DNA of 25,000 nt, from contig BFEA01000074.1 in the NCBI GenBank assembly GCA_003427395.1, forward strand, positions 1,816,283 through 1,841,282, in the 5' to 3' direction. This document shows positions 17,557-25,000 of this stretch, piece by piece; position 1 is the stretch's first letter, and the number at the start of each line of letters is the position of its first letter. The stretch comes from Chara braunii (taxonomy: Eukaryota; Streptophyta; Charophyceae; Charales; Characeae). The notes beneath the pieces were generated by a model. The model was not told where the DNA came from. It ran no database searches and saw nothing but the letters and a program-made list of their open reading frames with translations. The translations under genes and the position numbers were made by a program.

Positions 17557-18540
17557 TTCACAAGTATTACATAAATTTTAAGTCTCCAATTAAGAGGGGC
17601 TTATTAGAGAATATTGTCCCTATCTAACGTATATATAGCAAGAGGCTGCACCTAACACTTTGACGAAGGAGAAGGGAGGAGCCAACGTGGTTACACGTGT
17701 AAGCTTCTCCACCAGGTGCAGCCACGGTTGTACATGAAGGAAGAGGGGTGTGCGGGGATTGGATGATCAAGGGAAGAGGACAGGGATGGGACAGGTGGCC
17801 TGACCTGGCAGCGCCAAGGAGCACATACGTAGTGGTCAAACTCCACAGCGTTGTTGGCCGGGAGAAGGTGGACAGCAAGAGAGAAGAGAGTGAGAGAGAG
17901 AGTAGGATTGTACATAGATAGAGCATGATAGTAGTATAGGCAGTCACATCATAGGAGAGCAGCCAGTATGTTGTTCTATTCATTAGAGGACGTGAGAAGC
18001 CGAGATTTCTCTTTATCAAGAGAATTCAGTACAACTCCGTTCTCATTTGGTGTGTTATTGGCTTCTAACTCCGCTTTCAGCTTGGCTCTCACATACATGC
18101 TCTGTTTTTTTGTTGCTCAGAAATTTTCTCTTCTCATTGATTCGATCCTTGCAAATGTATGTGTGCGTAAGGCCATGCTACATCCCGCTTTGCGTGTATG
18201 TGGTGCAAAACCTTTACCACAATAACCTTCTCTCTGTTTAGATACAGAGAAAGTATTACCATGTTTTTTGGTATGTAGTACAGACTAATCAGTGTGTTTA
18301 GTGTCTGCATGTTCGTAGAGTGCATGTTCGTATTAGCTAAACACGACTACACAAAGATTGGGTAACTACGACAGAATGGTTCATTGGACTTTTCCCTACT
18401 CATCAAGAGCCCTAGGACGCATTTGACACCACTTTGCTCATCGTTAGCAATAACCTCGAGATAAGTGCATAGTGCACAAAGGCGTTTCGTAGTACGAATT
18501 TATTACCAACGTAGTTCATGAACCAAGCGACAGGCATCGG
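17557..18540. other. Intergenic stretch without a recognisable gene
   Basis: No coding remnant recognised on either strand. It contains a TATATATAG at 17630-17638, a GA-rich run near 17878-17905 (GAGAGAAGAGAGTGAGAGAGAG) and an AT-rich part after 18000. The composition and TATA word could belong to an LTR, but I found no matching ends or duplication. Confidence 0.45.
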
Positions 18541-18960
18541 GTGGCCCAACAGACAACATGCAACATAACAACGATCGAGATGGGTGGCGGTAGCGACAGG
18601 GAGCTACATAAACAAAGTCCGATGGTGAGGAAACGTTGCACTATCGACCCCGGTCGGGTGGCATTGGGGCGACATTTCGTTACTCTTCAGGCTAATTCCC
18701 AAGAGCGGGGATATTTCACTTTTTCTCCAGGCTTCGGTTACAGCAAAGCGAAAGCCAAACTAGCGAGCTGGAACCACAAGCACACATCAATTTTTGGGTG
18801 GACCCTTGTCATCAATAATGTTGTACTGGCCACTCTCTAATACAAAGCCATCTTATGGCCCATGAGCAATGGGGGGCTCAAGGCGCTAAAGCGGCAGCTG
18901 GCAAACTTTCTATGGAGAGGAGACAGTGGTAACACCCATACCATTAGTCGAGAGCAAAGG
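18541..18960 (+). pseudogene. LINE A: region just after the RT domain
   Basis: The open frame 18541-18840 ends with KAKAKLASWNHKHTSIFGWTL and VINNVVLATL, and the reading passes the TAA into YKAILWP, then LKALKRQLANFLWRGD (to about 18930). This is the conserved stretch after the RT thumb of plant LINEs (pattern KL..WK...LS..GR..LI..VL......Y......P......I......FLW.G). The RT itself is not present upstream, so LINE A is 5'-truncated or its front has decayed, as is common for LINEs made by incomplete target-primed reverse transcription. The first 50 codons of the frame have no recognised similarity. Confidence 0.75.
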
Positions 18961-18974
18961 AATCAGTAATCCAG

Positions 18975-19246
18975 CCCAAGGTCAAAGGAGGTCTCGCAAT
19001 TGTGGACCCCTCCACGCAGTTTCAAGCCCTCAGCCTTCGCCGGTTCCAACATCTCATTTTCGCACCATCCTCCCCCTAGGTTCCCCTTGCTTTGGCACCG
19101 ATCGCGGCCGCCCAAGGTCAGAGGAGGTCTCGGAATTGTGGACCCCTCCACGCAGTTTCAGGCCCTCAGCCTTCGCCGGTTCCAACATCTCCTTTTCGCA
19201 CCATCCTCCCCCTAGGTTCCTCTTGCTTTGGCACCGATCGCGGCCT
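18975..19246. repeat. Tandem duplication, 136-bp unit in LINE A
   Basis: Units 18975-19110 and 19111-19246 both start CCCAAGGTCA and both contain CCCTCCACGCAGTTTCA and GGCACCGATCGCGGCC. They differ by several substitutions. The unit encodes the KVRGGLGI block that follows FLWRG in LINEs, so this conserved part occurs twice; 136 is not a multiple of three and breaks the frame. Confidence 0.93.
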
Positions 19247-19706
19247 TGGCCCCGGAGGCGCCACCAAAGATTCACCCTCTGGTATGGCTCGAGGACAGGT
19301 ATTGGAGACTACCAAGGAAATACAGGAATGGTGACCTAGCGGATGAGAATTGGTTACGTCTCCTACAAACATGGAGAAAACTACAATCCCCGACCGTTTG
19401 GTACCGGAAAGGTGGGAGGAAGTTTTTAGGCAACCCCTGTTTGGTAATAGGCTAATCACGGACTCCCTCGGTCGGGTGAGATGTCGCTCAGACTCCCCAT
19501 GGAGGGGTTGGGTGAAGCACGAGGTCCGGAGGGTGGGGGACCTCTGGGATGCGACAGGCAGGGAATGGAAGAGTGCAGAAAGAATGCGAGGATGCCTGCT
19601 GTATTGCCACCTAACAGAGTCAGCAATGGAAGAACTCATTGAAAGCTTTTCCCTTCAATGGTACATCACTCTTAGAAAGGGCCCTTGCTTAGAAGAAGGG
19701 GACTGA
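19228..19706 (+). pseudogene. LINE A: connection region
   Basis: Two overlapping frames (19228-19455 and 19350-19706) carry the continuation: LVWLEDRYWRLPRKYRN, then a frame change near 19430 into PLFGNRLITDSLGRV, GWVKHEVRRVGDLWD and AMEELIESF. The PL.GN......G......G...V.DL.D pattern is usual between RT and the zinc-binding domain of plant LINEs. A TGA ends it at 19704. Confidence 0.7.
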
Positions 19707-19742
19707 GTAGGACTACCCGGTCATGGAACACAAGTAGGTCAT

Positions 19743-20730
19743 GTGAACATGGTAGACCAAGTGCAAGTGTTGATCGAATGTTTTGCTGCCTCGGGAAAGG
19801 GCCAGCTACACGGGAGCCAACAACCTTTTATCTGGAAAGAGAGAAGGGAGGTCTATCGCATTAGAGTGATAGAAGAGGAGAGGGGTTGGAGGGCTTATCG
19901 GCCAATGACCCCGATTGAGGACCTCCCCTTCGATCCCGATGAGTGGAGATGGTCGTGGAAAGGCCAAACAACTTTGAAAAGGGGGGGGAAGGCGAGACCG
20001 GTAGCGCTAGCCACCCTAAAGACTAAGGCATTATACCGAATGCTCAGACCAAGCCGCAAGCTGAAAGATGTGGTAGAGGACAACGCCATTTCAACATAGA
20101 CAAAGGCCTCCTCAAGCTCATCCAATGGTTCAGAGAGTATAGAAAGAGGCCGGCCAAAATCTCTGCCCTGCAATGGCAAATTGCCCACCGGTGCCTGCCG
20201 ACCAACGACTGGCTGATTGACCACACGCAGTTGGAACAGCAGGGAAGGGCGCTTCCTTGGTGCCGAAGATGCCTCCAGAACTTCCCGATAAAAAGCGCCT
20301 CGAGACAATGGAACACATCTTCCTGCAGTGCCCCGCAGCCGTATTACTGTGGCAATGGTGGGACAGGATTTGGCGGCATATTGTACCGGGCTCATCATGG
20401 CCATGGGATTGGAGGGCCATACTATTGGGACACTGCCCCCAGTTTCGAGGTAACACCTTTGAGGAGAACATGTACTGCCTCGGTAGGCATTCCATCCTGT
20501 GGGTAACATGGCGGAGAAGATGCATTCTGGAATTGGAGGGGGCCAGGGTGGAAGAGGGGGAAGTCGCGGAACAATTACGGTTACTAGTACAACACAAGAT
20601 CACGGCCCAATGGCAGACTGTTAAGGAAAAACTCAACCTGGCATACACCAGGGTGGACATCGACAAAATCATCCCCTGGTTTTGCGAGAAATCGCAAGGA
20701 GGGAAACGAAGGGCTGGGTGGCAAAAGTGA
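19743..20730 (+). pseudogene. LINE A: C-terminal part with zf-RVT domain
   Basis: Frame 19743-20099 ends in TLKTKALYRMLRPSRKLKD; after a frame change the reading gives ISALQWQIAHRCLPTNDWL and Cys-Arg-Arg-Cys at 20261-20272. A further frame change leads to ETMEHIFLQCP, with His-x4-Cys at 20314-20331, and LLWQWWDRIW. This is the reverse-transcriptase zinc-binding (zf-RVT) domain: W.......P....L........C..C.....E...H.F..CP....W. It ends with a charged tail, WVTWRRRCILELEGARVEEGEVAEQL, to a TGA at 20728. The split between the CxxC and HxxxxC halves by a frameshift shows it is dead. Confidence 0.85.
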
Positions 20731-21180
20731 GCTGGACAGGAGACAAGCAAGATCAGCGACAGGCCCAGCAACAGGAACATCAACCGGAGCATCAACGGGA
20801 AGAGGGGACAGGGCCGCAAGGGGGGCAAAGGGTAGAGTTGGAAAGGGATTATTCGCTGCATTTCCATGAATGGACAAGCGTGGACCCCAGGGAACCATTA
20901 CGACCTGCTCAAGAATTCACTGATCCCTTTCCCCCCCATCCGCTGGCCCTGGAGGAATGTTTGTGGGACGATATCTGATCATCTGAGCACCACCTGTTTC
21001 ATCTGCTCATCTGCTCCCGAGCATTTTCCTAGCACGGGCTTTACAACTACAGTCAACTGTTGATGATCGGAAGCGGGGAAACAGCCATGAGTCCCGGTGC
21101 CCCCCGGGTCCAAGATGGCAATCTATTCTTTCCTCCCAGGCTACCGATGGCATAGTTAATGCTGGCATAGTGATTGCCTA
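20731..21180. other. Spacer between LINE A and LINE B
   Basis: Gln/Glu-rich open frames here (20682-20978) may be the last part of the LINE A tail read out of frame, for example the QDQRQAQQQEHQPEHQ segment, but no domain is recognisable. No endonuclease (APE) domain, which should precede the RT of LINE B, is visible. Confidence 0.45.
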
Positions 21181-22156
21181 AAGAACTACATGAAGCCCTA
21201 AAGGACCTGAGGACTGACTAAGTGTCCGGCAGAGATGGTCTTTCTGAGGAATTATGGGAAGCAAGCTCGCACACCCTGGGCCCTCTTCTCCTCAGTTTCC
21301 TCAACAGTGCTTGGGAGCACGAATCCCTAGGCCCAGATGTAGGCACGAGAGTCGTAATCCTGCTCTACAAGAAAGGGGACAGAGAGGACATATGGAACTA
21401 CAGATCCAATGTGGCATATAAAATCCTAGCAAAGCTCCTCGCCACCAGAATCAATGGCATCACAGGAAGCTGCTTCCACTCAGACCAGACCGGCTTCATC
21501 GCAGGCCGATTCATTCTCGACAACGTCATGACCCTCTGCGAGTCCACCAGATTAATCAGCCAAAAAAAAATCACAACAACTATCCCATTTTTTGACTTTG
21601 AGAAGGATTCTGATCCAGCAGGTGCAGCTCCCCACCAATAGATGGAGCAGCCAGGGACAGTTACTAGAGGTGGCTGCTCTTACCACCCCCTCTAGTAGAG
21701 GTCGCTGGTTTAAAAAAAAAAAAAAAAAAAAGAGAGAGAAGGATTATGACCAGGTCAATTTGGACTTCCTCCAGACCTGCATGGAGCATATGGGAGTAGG
21801 CCCTAACTTCTGTGAGTGGGTGAGAGTCCTCTACAACAGTGCCCCAGGTCCAAGTAAACGGCTTCCTCTACAAAATGACGAGGTCGGTCAGGCAGGGCGG
21901 CCCGTTGGTAGCTCCAATCTTCCTTTTCGTCATGGAGGCTATTGCAGCCTTCTTGAGAAAGGACATCTGCATAGAAAGACTGGAAACCATCAAAGATGAA
22001 AGGGGCCAAACACTCCACCTGCCAACTACTCTCCTATTTGTCGACGACCGTATGGTCCTTTTTAGAGTGTCCAACTCCTCCTTTCAAGCACTTGCAAGGG
22101 CAATGCAAGCCTTCCAGCTAGCTTTGGAAATGAAAGTCAACTGGTCTAAAACATGA
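21181..22156 (+). pseudogene. LINE B: reverse transcriptase (split by a SINE-like insertion)
   Basis: A non-LTR RT that would copy the element's RNA at a nicked chromosomal site. Domain order: KELHEALKDLRTD then a TAA (in the frame of 21222), SGRDGLSEELW, VVILLYKKGDREDIWNYRS, YKILAKLLATRI, DQTGFIAGRFILDNV and FFDFEKD (motif A), cut at 21609 and resuming at 21746 after the insertion with YDQVNLDFL, FCEWVRVLY, a frame change near 21840, VNGFLYKMTRSVRQGGPL (motif B), and the catalytic Phe-Val-Asp-Asp at 22037-22048, intact. It ends at a TGA near 22154 in KVNWSKT. The APE endonuclease is missing, so the element is 5'-truncated. Confidence 0.9.
21610..21735 (+). mobile_element. SINE-like retroposon, 126 bp, poly(A) tail
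   Basis: A 126-bp insertion bounded by a perfect 10-bp target-site duplication, GAGAAGGATT at 21600-21609 and 21736-21745. It ends in a run of about 21 A followed by AGAGA, so it is oriented + and was made by target-primed reverse transcription. The body is about 100 bp and contains an inverted repeat (ACTAGAGGTGG at 21663-21673 and CCACCCCCTCTAGT at 21683-21696). I see no clear A and B boxes, so a tRNA or 7SL origin is not shown. It splits RT motif A of LINE B without loss of host bases. Confidence 0.85.
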
Positions 22157-22660
22157 GGATGGTGGCTTGCAACCCCGCCCCCTGCCCGCAATAGAACTCT
22201 GCCCTGAAGGCTTGCTACGGGCAGACCCCTCCACTCCCATTTGCTTTTTGGGAATCAACTTGAGGATGAAAGGTTGCCACCCCATGTCGGTAGCCTCCTT
22301 GATGTCGTCAATCATCAACAGAATGCATAGTTGGCATGGAGTACGCACCTAACTACTCAGAGAACATTGGCTCTTGCCACCCCACATCGGTAGCCTCCTT
22401 GATGTCGTCAATCATCAACAGAATGCATAGTTGGCATGGAGTATGCACCTAACTACTCGGAGAACATTGGCTCTAAACAACTCAATAATGTCCATGATGT
22501 GGCATGCCACTTCGATCTGGTTCCCCTTCCCAGACTTTCAACAACACATCCGATCAAGGGCTGCGGCCCTCCTATGGACCGGGAACACGGATAAACAGCA
22601 CTTTATACATGAAGTCCCATGGCGTATAGTAATGCAGCGCCTAAAGGAAAGGGGGGACTA
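22157..22660 (+). pseudogene. LINE B: region after RT
   Basis: Continues as FLGINLRMKGCHPMSV, SSIINRMHSWHG, then NNSIMSMMWHATSIWFPF and AAALLWTGNTDKQHFIHEVPW, matching the post-RT stretch of plant LINEs (YLG..L......W......LS..GR......V......Y......I....FLW.G......V.W). A 100-bp tandem duplication in it breaks the frame. It runs into RLKERGGLGIPD at about 22645-22680. Confidence 0.8.
22274..22473. repeat. Tandem duplication, 100-bp unit in LINE B
   Basis: Units 22274-22373 and 22374-22473 both start TTGCCACCCCA and contain GCCTCCTTGATGTCGTCAAT and GAACATTGGCTC. A handful of substitutions separate them (for example ATGTCGG versus ACATCGG, TACGCACC versus TATGCACC). Not a multiple of three, so it destroys the frame. 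Confidence 0.95.
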
Positions 22661-23450
22661 GGAATCCCAGATCCTACGTGCCAAATCAAAGACCTGCAAA
22701 TAAAATGGATAATCAGGCTGACTCTCCAAGACAACCTTCAATCGGTACAATTGCCCCCAAATCCCATTAGGGAGCTAGCGGCCACCCCACCCAATATGTC
22801 AGGCCTCTTCTGGATCTTCAACCAAGTGTGGCCCCTCCCAAGAGATGGAAAAAACAAGCTAATCCAACCCGGAAGAGGAAGAGGATTGAGGGAACATAAA
22901 ACCCTTTCGGGAGCAACTCGTCAGCACATGGAGAAATATCTTCCCAGAAAACAAAGTTGGCCCCAAAAGGAGAGACGAAGTTCTCGGACAACCCATATTC
23001 CGCAACCCTTGGGTCAAGGACGAGAATGATCATAGCCTCCACGTCACCAAATCTAACACCAAATGGGGCCACTTGCTAGAAAAAGGTGTATGGCAAGTCC
23101 GACACCTATTGAACGAAATTACAAACATGTGGAGACCCAAAAAAGAGCTAAGGACGACCCTAAAAGGCAGCCACAATCTGCTGGCTAACATCTCCTCGAT
23201 CATCGAAAGCATCCCCATGGAATGGTGGCACTGGGCAGTAGCATACGATCAAGCAGTCCCCAAAGAGGTCCTTAAAATACCAACTTATGAGCAACACAAC
23301 AAAAACTGGATAATATGCTCAATCTTCCTTCTAGAAAAACCTGGAAATCCTGCGAGTTTCCTCAGTAAGGAATGTAGGGTCGAAGGGGCCTTCAAAGTAA
23401 ACATCCTCAAACGAATCTGGGTCATTAAAGAGGATAGAAACAGGGTCTAA
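22661..23450 (+). pseudogene. LINE B: connection region
   Basis: Frames 22619-23029 and 23073-23450 carry GGLGIPDPTCQIKDLQIKW, then SGLFWIFNQVWPLP, and after frame changes QPIFRNPWVKDE, HLLEKGVWQVRHLLNE and IPMEWWHWAVAYDQAVPKEVL. The order is as in LINE A, which has the equivalent PLFGN block, but the sequences are clearly different, so A and B belong to different LINE lineages. Ends at a TAA at 23448. Confidence 0.75.
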
Positions 23451-23480
23451 AAGCCAGAAACAGAAATACGATACCTGGAA

Positions 23481-23892
23481 GTGGACCCGACAGAATGGTC
23501 TTGGATCACACCGAGCCGTCTCTCCTCTGTCAAACGCCACCATATGCTAACTGAGTACACCCCCAGACTTGGTTACAGACTGAGTTCCAAACCAACATTG
23601 GTATCAACTCTCCTACAAAAAAGATGGGAAAAGGAAGAGAGCTCACTCTCAAATATAAGCATCAGCCCTGCCTGGTCCTGCACAAGACCAATTAAACTAG
23701 CCAGTCTCCTAAGGCTCATAACCTTCAGAGCGGTCCCTGTCAACCAATGGCTAATACAGCAAAAGGAAAAAGGAAAACAGAACAGAGCAAGCAACAGCAT
23801 GTAAAGTATGTGCCTCACACGCCAAAGAATCCCTCAACCATTGCTTCTTAGACTGCGAGAAAGTTAAACAAGTGTGGTATGAGACCGTATGA
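23481..23892 (+). pseudogene. LINE B: zf-RVT domain
   Basis: Frame 23481-23804 includes KLASLLRLITFRAVPVNQWL, the start of the zf-RVT domain. Near 23770 the frame shifts by one and the zinc ligands follow: Cys-Lys-Val-Cys at 23800-23811, then LNHCFLDCEKVKQVWYE with His-x4-Cys at 23839-23856. A TGA closes it at 23890. The ligand spacing is intact, only the frame is broken. Confidence 0.85.
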
Positions 23893-23972
23893 CATAGAAA
23901 TCATCTGTAACAAACATTTCAACAGATCTAGCATAATCAATCCTGGTACTCTATTCCTTGACAAAGAACAAT

Positions 23973-24007
23973 CACCCCCCCCCTCCCCCCCCCCCCCCCC
24001 CCCCCCC
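23973..24007. repeat. Poly(C) tract
   Basis: About 34 bases of C interrupted by one T at 23984. Length is unreliable in any assembly; the frames over it are artefacts. Confidence 0.9.
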
Positions 24008-24144
24008 TCTTAAAGGATTTGAACTCTTCTTCTCCTCCTTGATAAGAAAACGGGACCCTCTGGGCCATCTGGAAAAGGAGATGCGCATTAACATTCGAAG
24101 ACCCCAACATCAACCCCCCAAAACCCTCTCATCATAATAAAACA

Positions 24145-24236
24145 GAGATCCACTCCCTCTAGAACAAAACAAGAACCCAAATAAGAAACTGAGATCCACG
24201 TCCTCTGGAACAAAACAAGAAAACAACTCCAGGAAA
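24145..24236. repeat. Tandem duplication, 46-bp unit
   Basis: GAGATCCACTCCCTCTAGAA at 24145 and GAGATCCACGTCCTCTGGAA at 24191 begin two adjacent units, each followed by CAAAACAAGAA. The second copy diverges after about 31 bases. It lies in the decayed tail of LINE B. Confidence 0.8.
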
Positions 24237-24340
24237 AAACAGGAGATTATCAAAAGATTCACAACTCTGAAGCTAGGCAGTGGAAAACTAGGTACAATAG
24301 AAGCTGAAGGACTGGCTAATTATACCAGCACAAAATAACC

Positions 24341-25000
24341 AGAACCCAAATACCCTCACACTAGCAGCACAGACCGCACCTCTAGACCGCTCCGAAACTG
24401 AACCAGGTGACAGAACAGAAGCAGTAATCTGAGCCAAGAAGAAAGGGCATCTCTGAACCTCCAGTACTGCATGGTCCCCTAGACGTGCCCTGAACGGAGC
24501 GTCTTCTGACCTTGGTCCCGCACCCCGGCCTTCTTACCCTCCCGGTATCCAGTCGTACCTTCCCAGTAAGAAGTTAGTGTTGCCTAGATTACTCGCTAAA
24601 ACCTGAACCCTGGTAAAGCCTTATCCCCTGTCAGTGAACTAAAACCACACGTGATTCTAATCTTCAAGTTCACTGAAGCTCCCGCATCGGACATCTTCTC
24701 TTCGGAGCCCCCAAGCCGGCCCTGTCCCCTCAACACTCTTCATGCAAGGCCTGCGTGGATCTTATACTATGCCATAACTCAGGTGATAGTAGCAAACTTT
24801 TATAGGAGGGCTCACGAACATCAAAAGTCCCCATCATATAATAGGCTGGTTATACGCAAGACTCAAGAAACACAAGCATAACAGACAGCTATATCAGCTG
24901 GGAAGGCCTGCCCAAGATCAGACAATAGTCCGGTCGAAGGGTAAACACAACGGAGAGACTAAACCAATAGGCTAACTTCGGCAGGGGTGAGGGGAGGTAT
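24341..25000. other. Right edge, nothing recognised
   Basis: No coding family, tRNA or repeat structure that I can support. The 76-codon frame at 24651-24881 has no recognisable motif and is about what chance would give. Confidence 0.5.

Larger units (their letters stand above)
23893..24340 (+). pseudogene. LINE B: C-terminal tail
   Basis: After a C homopolymer, the reading gives GTLWAIWKRRCALTFEDPN near 24050-24110, the W.IWK.RN...F pattern found after the zf-RVT domain in LINEs, then decays into Lys/Asn-rich sequence with several stops. It contains a 46-bp tandem duplication at 24145-24236. No clear poly(A) tail marks the end. Confidence 0.65.

Noticed and set aside
17234-18551. Solo LTR starting TGTTGG and ending CCAACA, with TATATATAG inside
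   Set aside because: The flanking 5-mers (AAATG and GACAA) do not match, and the stretch includes the minus-strand group II RT-like fragment.
19895-20867. Long minus-strand frames of 204 and 245 codons
   Set aside because: They are antisense to the LINE A C-terminal region, whose + strand has the zf-RVT ligands; no motif is seen on the minus strand.
1-25000. A novel functional gene system
   Set aside because: All recognisable proteins are retroelement or intron-RT relics with frameshifts or lost catalytic residues; no intact unknown gene cluster is present.

Overview
This window is a graveyard of transposable elements from a eukaryotic nuclear genome, probably the green lineage (land plant or charophyte alga). 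The evidence is a Ty3/gypsy LTR retrotransposon of chromovirus type whose primer-binding site matches plant initiator tRNA-Met, plus LINEs carrying a reverse-transcriptase zinc-binding (zf-RVT) tail of the plant kind. The protein style recalls Chara, but that is an impression, not a result. I see no intact host gene, no rRNA or CRISPR, and no bacterial-type operon. Every long coding remnant is broken. The retroelement remnants are all on the + strand; only two short fragments, resembling a group II intron reverse transcriptase, are on the - strand.

Layout. (1) About 285-6300 is an old, heavily decayed chromovirus pol (element 1): protease, RT, RNase H, integrase, GPY/F module, chromodomain. 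It has been split by three separate insertions whose edges can be read because the pol homology resumes exactly on the other side: a 1640-bp piece (2141-3780) with a long CT microsatellite, a 235-bp hAT-like MITE (3851-4085) and a 409-bp piece (5415-5823) flanked by an 8-bp duplication. (2) 5491-6809 and 6910-8228 are the same 1319-bp sequence twice, with a lone N at 6810 at the seam; this looks like an unmerged assembly overlap. (3) 7902-16730 is a complete but dead chromovirus (element 2) with both LTRs (917 and 944 bp, ends TGCAAGG...CCTTGCA), PBS, gag, pol, chromodomain and polypurine tract. It inserted into the 3' untranslated part of element 1, so the two are nested. Its protease, RT, RNase H and integrase have each lost or broken an active-site feature.

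(4) 16731-18540 is AT-richer DNA without retroelement coding. On the minus strand it has two fragments resembling group II intron reverse transcriptase, which suggests organelle-derived DNA. (5) 18541-20730 is the 3' half of one LINE (A), ending in a zf-RVT domain. (6) About 21181-24340 is a second LINE (B), with RT, connection and zf-RVT domains; its RT motif A is split by a 126-bp poly(A)-tailed SINE-like insertion with a perfect 10-bp target-site duplication. (7) 24341-25000 has nothing I can recognise.

The parts do not work together as a system. What the window offers is a readable order of insertions, a set of short tandem duplications (46-136 bp) that recur in unrelated dead elements, and a likely assembly error. 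I found no evidence for a new functional system.
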